Shown here piece by piece: positions 27,519 through 36,506 of a stretch of DNA of 64,000 nt (its first letter is position 1; every line of letters begins with the position of its first letter). This DNA comes from Tanticharoenia sakaeratensis NBRC 103193. Its GTDB lineage: Bacteria; Pseudomonadota; Alphaproteobacteria; Acetobacterales; Acetobacteraceae. The notes beneath the pieces were generated by a model. The model was not told the origin of the DNA. It saw only the letters and a list, made by a program, of their open reading frames with translations, and searched no databases. Made by a program: the position numbers and the translations under genes. Location: NCBI RefSeq assembly GCF_000963885.1, contig NZ_BALE01000017.1:1-64000 (forward strand), given 5' to 3'.

Positions 27519-27806
27519 ATGGCCTGCTACATCGTCTTTACCAAGGAAAGCGTGCAGGATCAGTCGGAGCTCGATACGTATCAGGCCAATGTCGGCCAGA
27601 CGTTCGCAGGACATCCGGTCAAGATCCTGGCGGCCTACGGGCGTCAGGAAACGTTGGAAGGCAAGGGCCCAGAAGGCGTCGTGATCGTCGAATTTCCAAA
27701 CGCGCAGGCCGCGCACGACTGGTATGACGGCCCGGGTTATACCCAGGTCCGCCAACATCGCTTCAAGGGCGCGACGTATCGCGCGACACTGGTCGAAGGA
27801 CTGTAA
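27519..27806 (+). CDS. DUF1330 small protein
   Basis: 95 residues of the ferredoxin-like dimeric alpha/beta-barrel fold: an N-terminal strand MACYIVFTKESVQD, YQANVGQTFAGHPVKILAAYG, VVIVEFPNAQAAHDWYDGPGY. DUF1330 proteins are of unknown function. It sits tightly after rpiA, so it is probably the last gene of the cluster. A GC-rich hairpin follows. Confidence 0.86.
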   Translation: MACYIVFTKESVQDQSELDTYQANVGQTFAGHPVKILAAYGRQETLEGKGPEGVVIVEFPNAQAAHDWYDGPGYTQVRQHRFKGATYRATLVEGL

Positions 27807-27816
27807 GTTTCCGGAC

Positions 27817-27839
27817 ACGTCCTGCATGACGCGGGACGT
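27817..27839 (+). repeat. Hairpin after the DUF1330 gene
   Basis: ACGTCCTGC pairs with GCGGGACGT (nine pairs, one G-U) around ATGAC, ten bases after the stop. No T run follows, so termination is uncertain. The rest of 27840-28063 holds no gene I can support. Confidence 0.5.
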
Positions 27840-28063
27840 GGCGAGGCTGGCCAACGCAGTGCTCCGCCGCGGCGGCCCGTGTGAAAGAGCGGATCGCAAC
27901 AACAGGAGCACCGGCCCTGTGGCTGCTTGTTCCGCTCTCGCGCGGCAATATTACAGATGAACCGGCTCTGCATGCCGAACAGCCAGCAGGCAGTGGAATG
28001 CATCGGGTTACCGTCTTCGCGGCATCCCGAGGCGATCAATCCGCAACCGGAACCTCAGAGCGT

Positions 28064-29578
28064 TCAGCGTGAGGCGGTCTGCCATCCCAGCCCGACGATC
28101 GCGACCATGCGGTGGCCCGAGGCTTCTTCCCGCAGAACAATGACATTGCGCGATTCGAGAAACGCGAGCTGGCGGCGCGCACGCCCGAGAGAGTGTGTCC
28201 CGTAGGCACGGGCGAGTGCCGCATCGTCGGGGCAGGGCGCCTCGCTGCGGGCGGCGTGAGCGAGCAGGAGGAAGACGGTCTGCACGTCCTCCGGCAGGGA
28301 CCATGCGATCGCCTCGGCCGCGCGCCAGTCGTCATCCTCGCTCTCTGCCGGGATGCCGCTGCGGATGGTGGCCAGGCGCCTGCGGAAGGCGGGCAGATCG
28401 AGCACCGAGCGGCCCAGCCCCTCGATCCGCGCCCGAAGCAGAACGTCTTGGTAGAGTGTCGCCACGGGCCGGAAATCCGCGTCCGGTTCCTCGGCCACGA
28501 GGCGGATCAGCGCATCGATCCGGGCCGGGTCGACGGGTGTCGGCTCCGGGGCATCGACTGCCGGGCCATCGTCCTGCGCTTCAGGACCGCGCGTGCCGGC
28601 GGCAGCCAGCTGTGCGAGCAGGTCCGGCGCCGGGACCGCGCGCGGGCGAGGGGAGGCGCTGAACGTCGCGGCAGGTTCGAGGATGACGTCACGCAGCTCT
28701 TCGCCGGTCGTAGGCGCCAGGGGCAGGAGGGATGGCCCGGTGGCATTGCTCGCGGTCTCGACGGTGCCGATCGCGACGTGAACGGGGGTGCGGCTCAGAG
28801 CCGGGCCGAGCGCCACGAACTGCCCGCGTCGCAGGTCACGGAATGCCTCGGCCTGACGCCGTTCCATGCCAAGCAGGTCGGCGGCCCGCACCATGTCGAT
28901 ATCGAGAAAGGTACGCCCCATGAGGAAATTGCTAGCTTCCGCCGCCACGTTCTTGGCGAGCTTGGCCAGGCGCTGGGTTGCGATGACGCCGGCAAGGCCA
29001 CGCTTGCGCCCGCGGCACATCAGGTTCGTCATCGCGCCGAGCGACAGCTTCCGGGCCTCGTCGGTCGTATCACCGCCTGCGACGGGCGCGAACAACTGCG
29101 CCTCGTCCACGATGACCAGAACCGGATACCAGTGCGCGCGCGGGGCATCGAACATGCCGCCGAGAAAGGCTGCGGTGGCGCGCAGCTGCTGATCCGGCTC
29201 GACGTTCTCCAGATTGAGCACGACCGAGGCCCGATGGGCACGCATCCGCTCGCCGGCGGAGCGCAGGGTCGCTTCCGTATGGTCGGCGGCATCGATCACC
29301 AGATGGCCGAAATGTGCGGCAAATCCGGTGAAGTCCCCTTCGGGGTCGATCACGGCCTGCTGCACCAGGCGTGCCGTCTGTTCGAGCAGGCGCCGAAGCA
29401 GATGCGATTTGCCGGAGCCGGAATTGCCCTGGACCAGCAGGCGTGTGGCCAGCAGCTCCGGCAGATCGACCAGGAGGTCGGCAGAGTCGCGCTTGCGGCC
29501 CAGCGAAACCGCGCTGGAGGGCGCGTGCGGCGCAGGCTCCGGCGTATGCGGCGAGTGGAGCGGGACGACGGAGGTCAT
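28064..29578 (-). CDS. HerA-like P-loop ATPase (DUF87 group)
   Basis: 504 residues. Walker A GNSGSGKSH at 51-58 and Walker B VLVIVDEAQLF with D158-E159; the region MCRGRKRGLAGVIATQRLAKL is the sensor-like segment of HerA/FtsK-family ATPases. The C-terminal third is Pro/Ala-rich, with a helical domain near the end. HerA-like proteins pump DNA or act in defence and repair, often with a nuclease. No nuclease is adjacent here; the partner is a flavoprotein coupled by an ATGA overlap. Function is unknown. Confidence 0.8.
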   Translation of the reverse strand: MTSVVPLHSPHTPEPAPHAPSSAVSLGRKRDSADLLVDLPELLATRLLVQGNSGSGKSHLLRRLLEQTARLVQQAVIDPEGDFTGFAAHFGHLVIDAADHTEATLRSAGERMRAHRASVVLNLENVEPDQQLRATAAFLGGMFDAPRAHWYPVLVIVDEAQLFAPVAGGDTTDEARKLSLGAMTNLMCRGRKRGLAGVIATQRLAKLAKNVAAEASNFLMGRTFLDIDMVRAADLLGMERRQAEAFRDLRRGQFVALGPALSRTPVHVAIGTVETASNATGPSLLPLAPTTGEELRDVILEPAATFSASPRPRAVPAPDLLAQLAAAGTRGPEAQDDGPAVDAPEPTPVDPARIDALIRLVAEEPDADFRPVATLYQDVLLRARIEGLGRSVLDLPAFRRRLATIRSGIPAESEDDDWRAAEAIAWSLPEDVQTVFLLLAHAARSEAPCPDDAALARAYGTHSLGRARRQLAFLESRNVIVLREEASGHRMVAIVGLGWQTASR

Positions 29579-30855
29579 GATCGCCCCGAGGTGCCATCTG
29601 GCTTGCCGCTTGGCAAACGATTCTCGCGTGCGAGCCAGTCGGCCGCCGCGTTCCCGGCCGCGAACCCGGTCGAAAGACAGGCCTGAAGCAGATAGCCGCC
29701 GGTGGGCGCCTCCCAGTCGAGCATCTCGCCGCAGACGAAAAGCCCTGGCCGATCACAGACCATGAGATCGGGCGTCAGGGCGTCGCGCCGCAGGCCGCCC
29801 GCGACAGAGATTGCGCGATCCAGCGGTGCGAGGCCTGCGATCGGCAGCGGGATCTGTTTGACGGCCAAGGCAAGGGCACGTGGGTCGGCATCAGTCGTCG
29901 CATCGGAGACGAGCGCCCGCCCCAGCCGATCCAGGCCCAGCGCCTTGCGCAGCCGGTTGGAGCGGCTCTCCCTCGGGCGGGTCCGGGCAAGGCGCGCCGC
30001 GATGTCCTCGACATCTAGGTCCGGTCGCAGGTCGAGCGAGAGCGTGCAGTGCCCGGTCCGATCGAGAGCCTTCCGGATGGCCGGGACCAGATGGTAGAGC
30101 GGCGCTCCTTCGATCGACTGCGCGCCGATCATCAGATCGCCTCGCGTCTCGGTCGCATCACAGCGCAGCGCGATCCGCTTGAGGGGCGTGCCGGCAAACT
30201 CGGCGAGGCGGGCCTGCGGCCAGTCGGGGATTGCACCGCAATTGGCGGGTCGGAACGATCTCACCTGCGTCTGCGGAAACAGTTTCGTCCAGTGTCCGTC
30301 AGCGCCCAGACGCGGCCAGCTCGCGCCGCCAAGGGCCAGCACGATCGCATCGGCCTCCAGTTCGCGTGTGCCTTCCGGCATGTCGATGATCGCGCGTCGA
30401 TTGTCCCACGCCTTGAAGCAGGTGCGTGTCTGAATGCGCACGCCGAGCTCGGATAGTCGCGCCAGCCAGGCGCGAAGGAGGGGCGAGGCTTTCATCGCGA
30501 CCGGGAAGACATGGCCCGAGCTTCCGGTAAAGCAGGGCTGTTCGAGGGATTCCGCCCAGGCGATCACGTCCGCCGGCTTGAATGCCTCGATCATCGGCGC
30601 CAGCCATGATGCGGCCTCACCGTATCGGGCAAGCAGGTCGGGCAGTGGCTCGGCATTGGTCAGGTTGAGGCCCGAGCGGCCCGCCATCAGCAGTTTGCGG
30701 CCGACGCTGGGCATCTGGTCGATGACCGTCACGCGGCAGCCGGCCAGACCCAGACGTTCGGCCGCCATCAGCCCCGCCGGGCCCGCGCCCGCCACGATGA
30801 CGGCGGGACGTTTCTCTTGCGGAAAGTCGGGCAACTTTATGGCGTCGTCAGGCAT
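29575..30855 (-). CDS. FAD-dependent flavoprotein, BaiN/HI0933-like (TIGR03862 type)
   Basis: 426 residues. The N-terminal dinucleotide motif VIVAGAGPAGLMAAERL and the KLLMAGRSGLNLTNAEPL block identify the HI0933/BaiN group. The C-terminal region has GLRRDALTPDLM and FVCGEMLDWEAPTGGYLLQ, the second FAD-binding part. ATG 30855 is chosen with CTTGGA upstream; the frame extends to 30900 with unrelated residues. It is first in the pair with the HerA-like gene. Its substrate is unknown. Confidence 0.87.
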   Translation of the reverse strand: MPDDAIKLPDFPQEKRPAVIVAGAGPAGLMAAERLGLAGCRVTVIDQMPSVGRKLLMAGRSGLNLTNAEPLPDLLARYGEAASWLAPMIEAFKPADVIAWAESLEQPCFTGSSGHVFPVAMKASPLLRAWLARLSELGVRIQTRTCFKAWDNRRAIIDMPEGTRELEADAIVLALGGASWPRLGADGHWTKLFPQTQVRSFRPANCGAIPDWPQARLAEFAGTPLKRIALRCDATETRGDLMIGAQSIEGAPLYHLVPAIRKALDRTGHCTLSLDLRPDLDVEDIAARLARTRPRESRSNRLRKALGLDRLGRALVSDATTDADPRALALAVKQIPLPIAGLAPLDRAISVAGGLRRDALTPDLMVCDRPGLFVCGEMLDWEAPTGGYLLQACLSTGFAAGNAAADWLARENRLPSGKPDGTSGRS

Positions 30856-30950
30856 TGTCCAAGCATAGCAACAAATGCGCCGCTCCGAATGTGCCGACAT
30901 GCATATCGTATGATCGACGCTTTCGGTGCACGCTCAACAGGAGGCCCGCC

Positions 30951-31151
30951 ATGCTCGGATATGCTGTCGGCGGTATCCCCGTGCCGCCCATTCCTCCCGA
31001 GGATCCCCCCTTTCCGGCTCCCGGCCCGGTGCCTGATCCGGATCAACCGATCCCCGATGGAGAGCAGCCGCCGCCGCTCGAACCTGAACCACCCTACCGG
31101 ATGCACTGGTCCGGACGCAGGCCCACCGACCGGTTGCCGATCCACTACTGA
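30951..31151 (+). CDS. Small proline-rich protein, 66 aa
   Basis: Begins MLGYAVGGIPVPPIPPEDPP; about a third of the residues are Pro, with several Asp/Glu, and it ends in a basic stretch HWSGRRPTDRLPIHY. A good AGGAGG ribosome-binding site lies 7 bases before the ATG, and a 9-bp hairpin follows the stop, so it looks like a real short gene with its own transcript. No signal peptide, membrane segment or known family was seen. Confidence 0.62.
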   Translation: MLGYAVGGIPVPPIPPEDPPFPAPGPVPDPDQPIPDGEQPPPLEPEPPYRMHWSGRRPTDRLPIHY

Positions 31152-31156
31152 CCACT

Positions 31157-31180
31157 CCCTCCCGGCCGCGTCCGGGAGGG
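31157..31180 (+). terminator. Hairpin after the proline-rich gene
   Basis: A perfect 9-bp stem CCCTCCCGG / CCGGGAGGG with loop CCGCGT, just after the stop. The following bases are GTTCACC, so the T run is poor. Confidence 0.6.
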
Positions 31181-31373
31181 GTTCACCTCTCAGGAGGCTT
31201 CCTGCGAGAAGAACCTTGATAGGCTGGTCCGGCCACGCAGACGAAATATCGAGGGCATTGTAGTCTCCCGAACGATGTCATTAGTTCCTTATGGAAAATG
31301 ACACCTCATAAGACGCCTGGTTTGCGGACCGCGTCTGTTCATCGATATGGACGGCTGGGTCTGCGGGCATCAG

Positions 31374-31826
31374 TCAGTTGACGAGATAGACGACGTCCGG
31401 AGCTGTCGCCCGGTTTGCATAGATCAGCCGGTTGTCCGCCTTTGTATGAAAGGCTTTGCTTTCGAACTGCAGCATGATGATGCCGGTGCCGGCTTTCATG
31501 GCAGCGATGGTCGGAAAAACTCCGCCTTCAGGCCGCAATGTTACGGATGTTCCATTCAGGGATACAGACAGGTCTCTGGCAATCTGAAGCGCATAGGCGC
31601 GCTTTTCTCCGACAGAAAGCATGCCATCCCGGTTTGTGTCGATCCGGGCGATGACCTGGTCGGCAACGTCCACACCGGGCGTCAGGCGCAGCCGCAGCAT
31701 CACATGATCCCGACCCGGATCAATCACCGTTGCCTGAAGATATTCATCCAGCCGGTGAGCCGAGGCGGGACTTATGCCGATCGAGGTCGCCCAGAACACT
31801 GCGACGGCGCTGCGCAAGGTTTTCAT
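31374..31826 (-). CDS. Exported EF-hand protein, C-terminally shortened, partner of DUF3500 gene
   Basis: About 150 residues from ATG 31826. A signal peptide (MKTLRSAVAVFWATSIGISP, cleavage after ASA) precedes HRLDEYLQATV. An EF-hand-like loop IARIDTNRDGMLSVGE suggests Ca binding. As I recall, relatives continue past the YLVN position for a few dozen residues, including a membrane segment; here the protein ends there, so it may be truncated. It overlaps the DUF3500 stop by ATGA. Function is unknown. Confidence 0.68.
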   Translation of the reverse strand: MKTLRSAVAVFWATSIGISPASAHRLDEYLQATVIDPGRDHVMLRLRLTPGVDVADQVIARIDTNRDGMLSVGEKRAYALQIARDLSVSLNGTSVTLRPEGGVFPTIAAMKAGTGIIMLQFESKAFHTKADNRLIYANRATAPDVVYLVN

Positions 31827-33022
31827 GGCGTGGTGTACCGGGTGCCATAATTGTCGGTCGGATCGCGATAGACTGTGTGCACATGCATGGTCGGATCGCC
31901 GCCGACCCCCTGGGGTGAGAACTCGATCAGAAGACGGGGGCCCTGAATACGGTAATAGGACGAGCCGTTGCGTCCCGGCGCGTGCGTCGTGGGGCCGCTC
32001 CAGGCGAACCACGTCTCATCCAGATCCTGCCGGATTTCCTGCAACCTTGGTGCTGCGTAAGCATCGTTGATGATTCCGGCCCATTCGCCGATCAGGTCCA
32101 GCATGAGCTGTTTCTGCCGGGATGTCATGGATGACCCCTTGAGCCCTTCCGGCACGATGGTCTCGCCATCATGTCCGGGGCCCATGACCAGGTCATCGAC
32201 TGTGTAAGGCAGGATCGCCTTCCGGCGCTGGGCCGTATCGAAAGCATCGAGCAGGGCGAACGCCTTGTCGTTTTCTGCCGCCAGCACGCGGATCGTCTTT
32301 CCGTCCGCCTGATAGACGGCCGGCTGTGCTCCGGTCAGCGTCGGAGTCATGGTTCCGTGTGCGCCGTCCATCACGATATTCAGGCCCAGATGGTGGCCGC
32401 CGAACTGCACCATCCAGGGGGCCTGTTCCGATGGCGCTCCGAAAATCGCAATGGTGTAGACCGCTTTCCCGGAGGCGAACGGCGTTCCGCTATCCGCCAG
32501 CGCCTGATCTCCACCCATGATGTCGAGAACCTTCTCATAGCCTTTCCGGCTGAGAAGCATCTGGAGCAGATGCATCGTGGCGTCTTGTTGTGCGGCCGTG
32601 AGGTGGCCCAGCTGAAGGCCCGGGCGGGGCACGTCGCTGACCGGGTAATTCGACCGGATCGACTGGCCGTATTGTTCGCCGATGAAGCCTCCCGGCGGTC
32701 CCATGCCCGGTCCGTGCGCTGCCGGCAGTTTAGCCCCTGCATCGGTGACGGGTTTGGCGGGCGCACCCGGCGCTGTTCGCCTGAAACGTGCCAGCCGCGC
32801 CGTTTTTTCTGCAACAAAGGGAAACTGCACATGCGGCCTGTCGGATGCGTCGAACGTGGCCAGGAAGGACCGGGCGGCGGTAACGATGATGCGTGTCTGG
32901 CTGGCCGACATTGTCTCTCCCGATGACGCTGGAGCTTGCGGCGGCTGGGCAGATGCAAGGCAAAGCGGGAGACCGCCTGCGGCAAGAAGCAACGGAATTG
33001 CCGCTCTGTATGCTCTCTTCAT
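31823..33022 (-). CDS. DUF3500 exported protein
   Basis: 399 residues with signal peptide MKRAYRAAIPLLLAAGGLPL...ASA. The core has conserved DUF3500 blocks: GGDQALADSGTPFASGKAVYTIAIFG, WMVQFGGHHLGLNI, LTGAQPAVYQADGKT, and DLDETWFAWSG with YYRIQGPRLLIEF near the C-terminus. DUF3500 has no known activity. ATG 33022 is chosen because it starts the signal peptide; the frame reaches 33220. It is divergent from the esterase pseudogene, and coupled to the EF-hand gene. Confidence 0.87.
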   Translation of the reverse strand: MKRAYRAAIPLLLAAGGLPLCLASAQPPQAPASSGETMSASQTRIIVTAARSFLATFDASDRPHVQFPFVAEKTARLARFRRTAPGAPAKPVTDAGAKLPAAHGPGMGPPGGFIGEQYGQSIRSNYPVSDVPRPGLQLGHLTAAQQDATMHLLQMLLSRKGYEKVLDIMGGDQALADSGTPFASGKAVYTIAIFGAPSEQAPWMVQFGGHHLGLNIVMDGAHGTMTPTLTGAQPAVYQADGKTIRVLAAENDKAFALLDAFDTAQRRKAILPYTVDDLVMGPGHDGETIVPEGLKGSSMTSRQKQLMLDLIGEWAGIINDAYAAPRLQEIRQDLDETWFAWSGPTTHAPGRNGSSYYRIQGPRLLIEFSPQGVGGDPTMHVHTVYRDPTDNYGTRYTTP

Positions 33023-33225
33023 CGGACCTCGCATGTCTGGAATGATGTCGATATCACTGCTGCCGATACCTCGCGTGCGAACGACTGCACGATCCCGGGG
33101 CCGCCGACCAATGGGTTTCCATCCGGCGCCTTTCGCCGTCAGATAAGGGCATGCCGTGCGGGATCCGGTGCCATGGCGCCATTCACCGCGCGACAGACGA
33201 TGCAACAACACGCCGGGCACACGCG

Positions 33226-34843
33226 ATGCTTCTTCTGCAATTTGTCATGGCTGGATTGGCAAGTTTTTTCAGAGCTCGAAATATTGCGGGTGTCGCAGGC
33301 GTCACGATGCTGGCGATCATGGCGCCCGCCACGGCTCAGGCCACAAGCTGCTCGGACCTCGCGCATGTGGCCATACCCGACGCCACGTTCACGAAGGTGG
33401 AAACGGTCGACGCGGGTGCGTGGCAGATGCCGAAGGACCAGCTCAGCCGGATCATGTCGGCACCGGGCATGAACCTTGCGGGCCATGCGGCGTCGGATCG
33501 AAATGTCGCATTCTGTCGCGTTGCGGCGGTCCTGCATCCGTCGTCGGATTCACAAATCCGCGTCGAGGTCTGGCTTCCCTTGCAGAACTGGAATGGTAAT
33601 TTCCTGGGCGTCGGCAATTTCGGCTGGGCCGGATCGCTGATGTATTACAGCATGGTGACGGGTGTCAGCGAAGGCTATGCGGTTGCCAGCACGGACACGG
33701 GCCATGACAGTTCGACCCCGGACGGACAGGGCGGCCGTTTCACGCTCGGGCATCCCGAAAAGCTGATCGATTATGCTTATCGCGCCGATCATCTGATGAC
33801 GGAAGCGGGCAAGACTCTGGTACGCTCGTTCTACGGCCGCGCCGTCTCCCATGCCTACTGGATCGGATGTTCGCTCGGTGGTCTGGAAGGGCTGATCGAA
33901 GCGAAACGCTATCCGCTGGATTACGACGGCATTGTCGCGGGCGCACCGCCGAACCCGATCGTGAATTTCAATGCGGAGCAGCTCTGGGCCGGCTGGATGA
34001 GTTATCATGACCCGGCGCTCAGGGTCTCCCGCGACAAGTTCCAGCTTCTGAACCGGGCTGTCATGGCAGCCTGCGCGACAGCCGTCGGCCGGACACAAGG
34101 ATTTCTCGATGAGCCGGATACGTGCACCTTCGAGCCGCGCCAGCTTCTGTGCAAGGGGCGCGACAGCGCTGACTGTCTGACGGCATCCGAGGTGCAGGCG
34201 GCCGAGGCCATCTAGCGCGGGCCGGTCAATCCACGAACTCGTCAGGTGATCTTTCCCGGGCCGGCGAAGGGGAGTGAGGATGGCTTCTCCGCCGACGGCC
34301 GTGCGTTCCCGGTCGCACTGGACCTGTTCAAATATGCGGCGTTCCAGAACCCCGGCTGGGACTGGACGACGCTGAACTGGGATACGGATGTTGCAAAGGC
34401 CACGGCAAAGCTCGGCCCGCTGCTGCATGTCGACGACGATCTGACGCCGTTCTTCCGTCATGGCGGCAAGCTGCTGATGTATATCGGCTGGAACGACGGC
34501 CATAATCCCGAAGAACTCATCGGGTATTATCGGTCCCTGATGAGGCGCGCGGGCCCCTGCATCACGGAGCGATATGCGCCTCATCACCATTCCGGGAATG
34601 GCGCACTGCTATGGCGGCGCCGGATGCGATACATTCAGCAAGCTCGACGCGATCAATGACTGGGTCAGTCGCAGCCGGCCGCCCGAGCGGATCGTGGCGT
34701 CGCGGATAGGCAACGGCCAAACCGTCCGCTCCCGGCCCTTGTGCGCCTATCCCGCCGTGGCGCGCTATGACGGGCATGGTGACATGGATGCGGCTGCCAG
34801 TTTTACCTGCGTGCCGGTGCCCGGACAGGTCTCCGAGAAGTGA
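33226..34843 (+). pseudogene. Tannase/feruloyl-esterase family protein, interrupted by TAG and a frameshift
   Basis: The first segment (33226-34212) has a signal peptide and the tannase-family serine motif GCSLGGLEG, with GWAGSLMYYSM and PLDYDGIVAGAP. At 34213-34215 TAG stops it; reading on in the same frame gives RGPVNPRTRQVIFPGPAKGS, so the stop most likely replaces a Tyr codon. A second segment covers GWNDGHNPEELIGYYRSL to about 34560. The frame then shifts by one, and the end (34574-34843) has ITIPGMAHCYGGAGCDTF with the catalytic His. Two lesions make a functional product unlikely. This family hydrolyses plant phenolic esters. Confidence 0.87.
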
Positions 34844-34922
34844 AACTTTTTGCGGCGCAGAACTCCTAAGACGGGATAGCCGAATTTCAGAGGAGGCCGG
34901 CCCTGCCGGAAAACAGTCCGTA

Positions 34923-36392
34923 ATGTCTCAGTCGCCTGTCAGGTCTTCTCCGGAGCTGCCCTCGCAGGTGGTGGAACAACTCGAACAATATTCGCCCCTT
35001 ATCGCGTTCATCATGGCGATCGCGACATTCATGCAGAACCTCGATGGCGCGATCATCAACACGTCGCTGCCGGCGATGGCCCGGTCGTTCGGCGTCAGGA
35101 CGCTGGACCTGTCGCTGGGCGTTACCGCCTACATGCTGGCATCCGCTGCCGTCTCGCCGATTTCCGCGTGGCTTGCCATGAAGTTCGGCGAAAAGCGCGT
35201 GATGTGGATGGCGATCCTGCTGTTCACGCTGTCGTCGTTTCTCTGCGGCATCGCGCAGGGGCTCGCGGAATTCGTCTGCGCGCGGATCGGGCAGGGGCTG
35301 GCGGGCGCCGTGATGATGCCGGTGGGGACGTCGATCATCCTGCGATACACGCCCAAGGGCGACCTGATGAAAGCACAGTCGGTCACTGTCTGGCCGGCTC
35401 TGACGGCGCCCATCATCGGCCCTGTTCTGGGTGGGTATCTGACGCAGACGGTCGGATGGCGCTGGAATTTCTGGCTCAATATCCCGGTTGGCCTGATCGC
35501 GGTTCTGGCTGTCCTGCGGGCCGTGCCGTCGGAGCCGCCCGAGGGTGCGTCGCGTCTGGATATCAAGGGTCTTGCCCTGTGTGCCGTCGGCCTGACCTGT
35601 CTGCTCTCCGGCTTCCAGCGCTCGGCGGAGAGCGGTGTAGAGCGTATTGTGGCGTTTGGCCTGATGATCGTGGGTGCGATCATGGGCACGCTGGCCGTTC
35701 GTCATCTGCAGCGTCATCCCACACCCATCCTGTCGCTTGAGCCCCTGAAGCGGGCGAGCCTTCGCTATTCCTCGCTGTATCCGGGCCTTTTGTTCCGTGG
35801 CGTGTTTTCGTCCGCCCCGTTCCTGCTGCCGTTGTTCTTCCAGTTGGGTTTCGGTTTCTCTCCGGCGCGGGCCGGCACGTGGCTTCTGGCCTATTTCTGC
35901 GCCAATCTCGGCATCAAGCCGTTCACGTCCCGGATCATCCGATGGGGCGGTTTCCGGAACGTGCTGTTCTTCAACGGCTTCCTGGTCGCCCTGTCCCTGG
36001 TGCCGTTCGTTTTCATGACGCCGCAGACGCCGGATGTCCTGCTCGCCCTTGCGCTCGCTTTCGCGGGCATGACGCGATCCATGCAGCTGACGAGCCTGTC
36101 CACGGTCGCCTTTGCCGATGTGCAGGGGCAGGAGCGCAGCCGGGCTGCCAGCGTCATGTCCATCCTCGGGCAGACGGGCTCCACGGCCGGCGTCGCATTC
36201 ACGGCATTCTGTCTGGCCACGCTGGAATCGCTGCATGGGCGCACGGCCGTCGGTCTGGCCGACCTTCACATCGTGTTTCTGATCACGGCACTTATCGTTG
36301 TGATCGGAACGGCGGGTTTCAGCAGGATGCCGGCAGATCTCGGCCAGGAGGTGTCCGGTCACATGCGACGCAACCCGCTGCAGGCCAGATGA
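34923..36392 (+). CDS. MFS multidrug transporter, DHA2/EmrB-like
   Basis: 489 residues with about 14 hydrophobic segments; inner-membrane drug:proton antiporter of the DHA2 type. Motif C-like GPVLGGYLTQTVGWRWNFWLN at about 175-200 and the first-helix residues FMQNLDGAIINTSLP (motif D1) are clear. ATG 34923 is chosen; the upstream extension to 34767 overlaps the esterase pseudogene. Next to a broken esterase it could have exported phenolic compounds; this is inferred. Confidence 0.9.
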   Translation: MSQSPVRSSPELPSQVVEQLEQYSPLIAFIMAIATFMQNLDGAIINTSLPAMARSFGVRTLDLSLGVTAYMLASAAVSPISAWLAMKFGEKRVMWMAILLFTLSSFLCGIAQGLAEFVCARIGQGLAGAVMMPVGTSIILRYTPKGDLMKAQSVTVWPALTAPIIGPVLGGYLTQTVGWRWNFWLNIPVGLIAVLAVLRAVPSEPPEGASRLDIKGLALCAVGLTCLLSGFQRSAESGVERIVAFGLMIVGAIMGTLAVRHLQRHPTPILSLEPLKRASLRYSSLYPGLLFRGVFSSAPFLLPLFFQLGFGFSPARAGTWLLAYFCANLGIKPFTSRIIRWGGFRNVLFFNGFLVALSLVPFVFMTPQTPDVLLALALAFAGMTRSMQLTSLSTVAFADVQGQERSRAASVMSILGQTGSTAGVAFTAFCLATLESLHGRTAVGLADLHIVFLITALIVVIGTAGFSRMPADLGQEVSGHMRRNPLQAR

Positions 36393-36506
36393 CGCTGATC
36401 GTTTTCGCGCGCTGACGCATCGCGCAGGCGCCTGACGGCCGCCGAGAACGAGTGGCGTGTAACCGCGTTGCCGGAGCAGACCGATTGCCATCACGGAGTC
36501 TGCATC

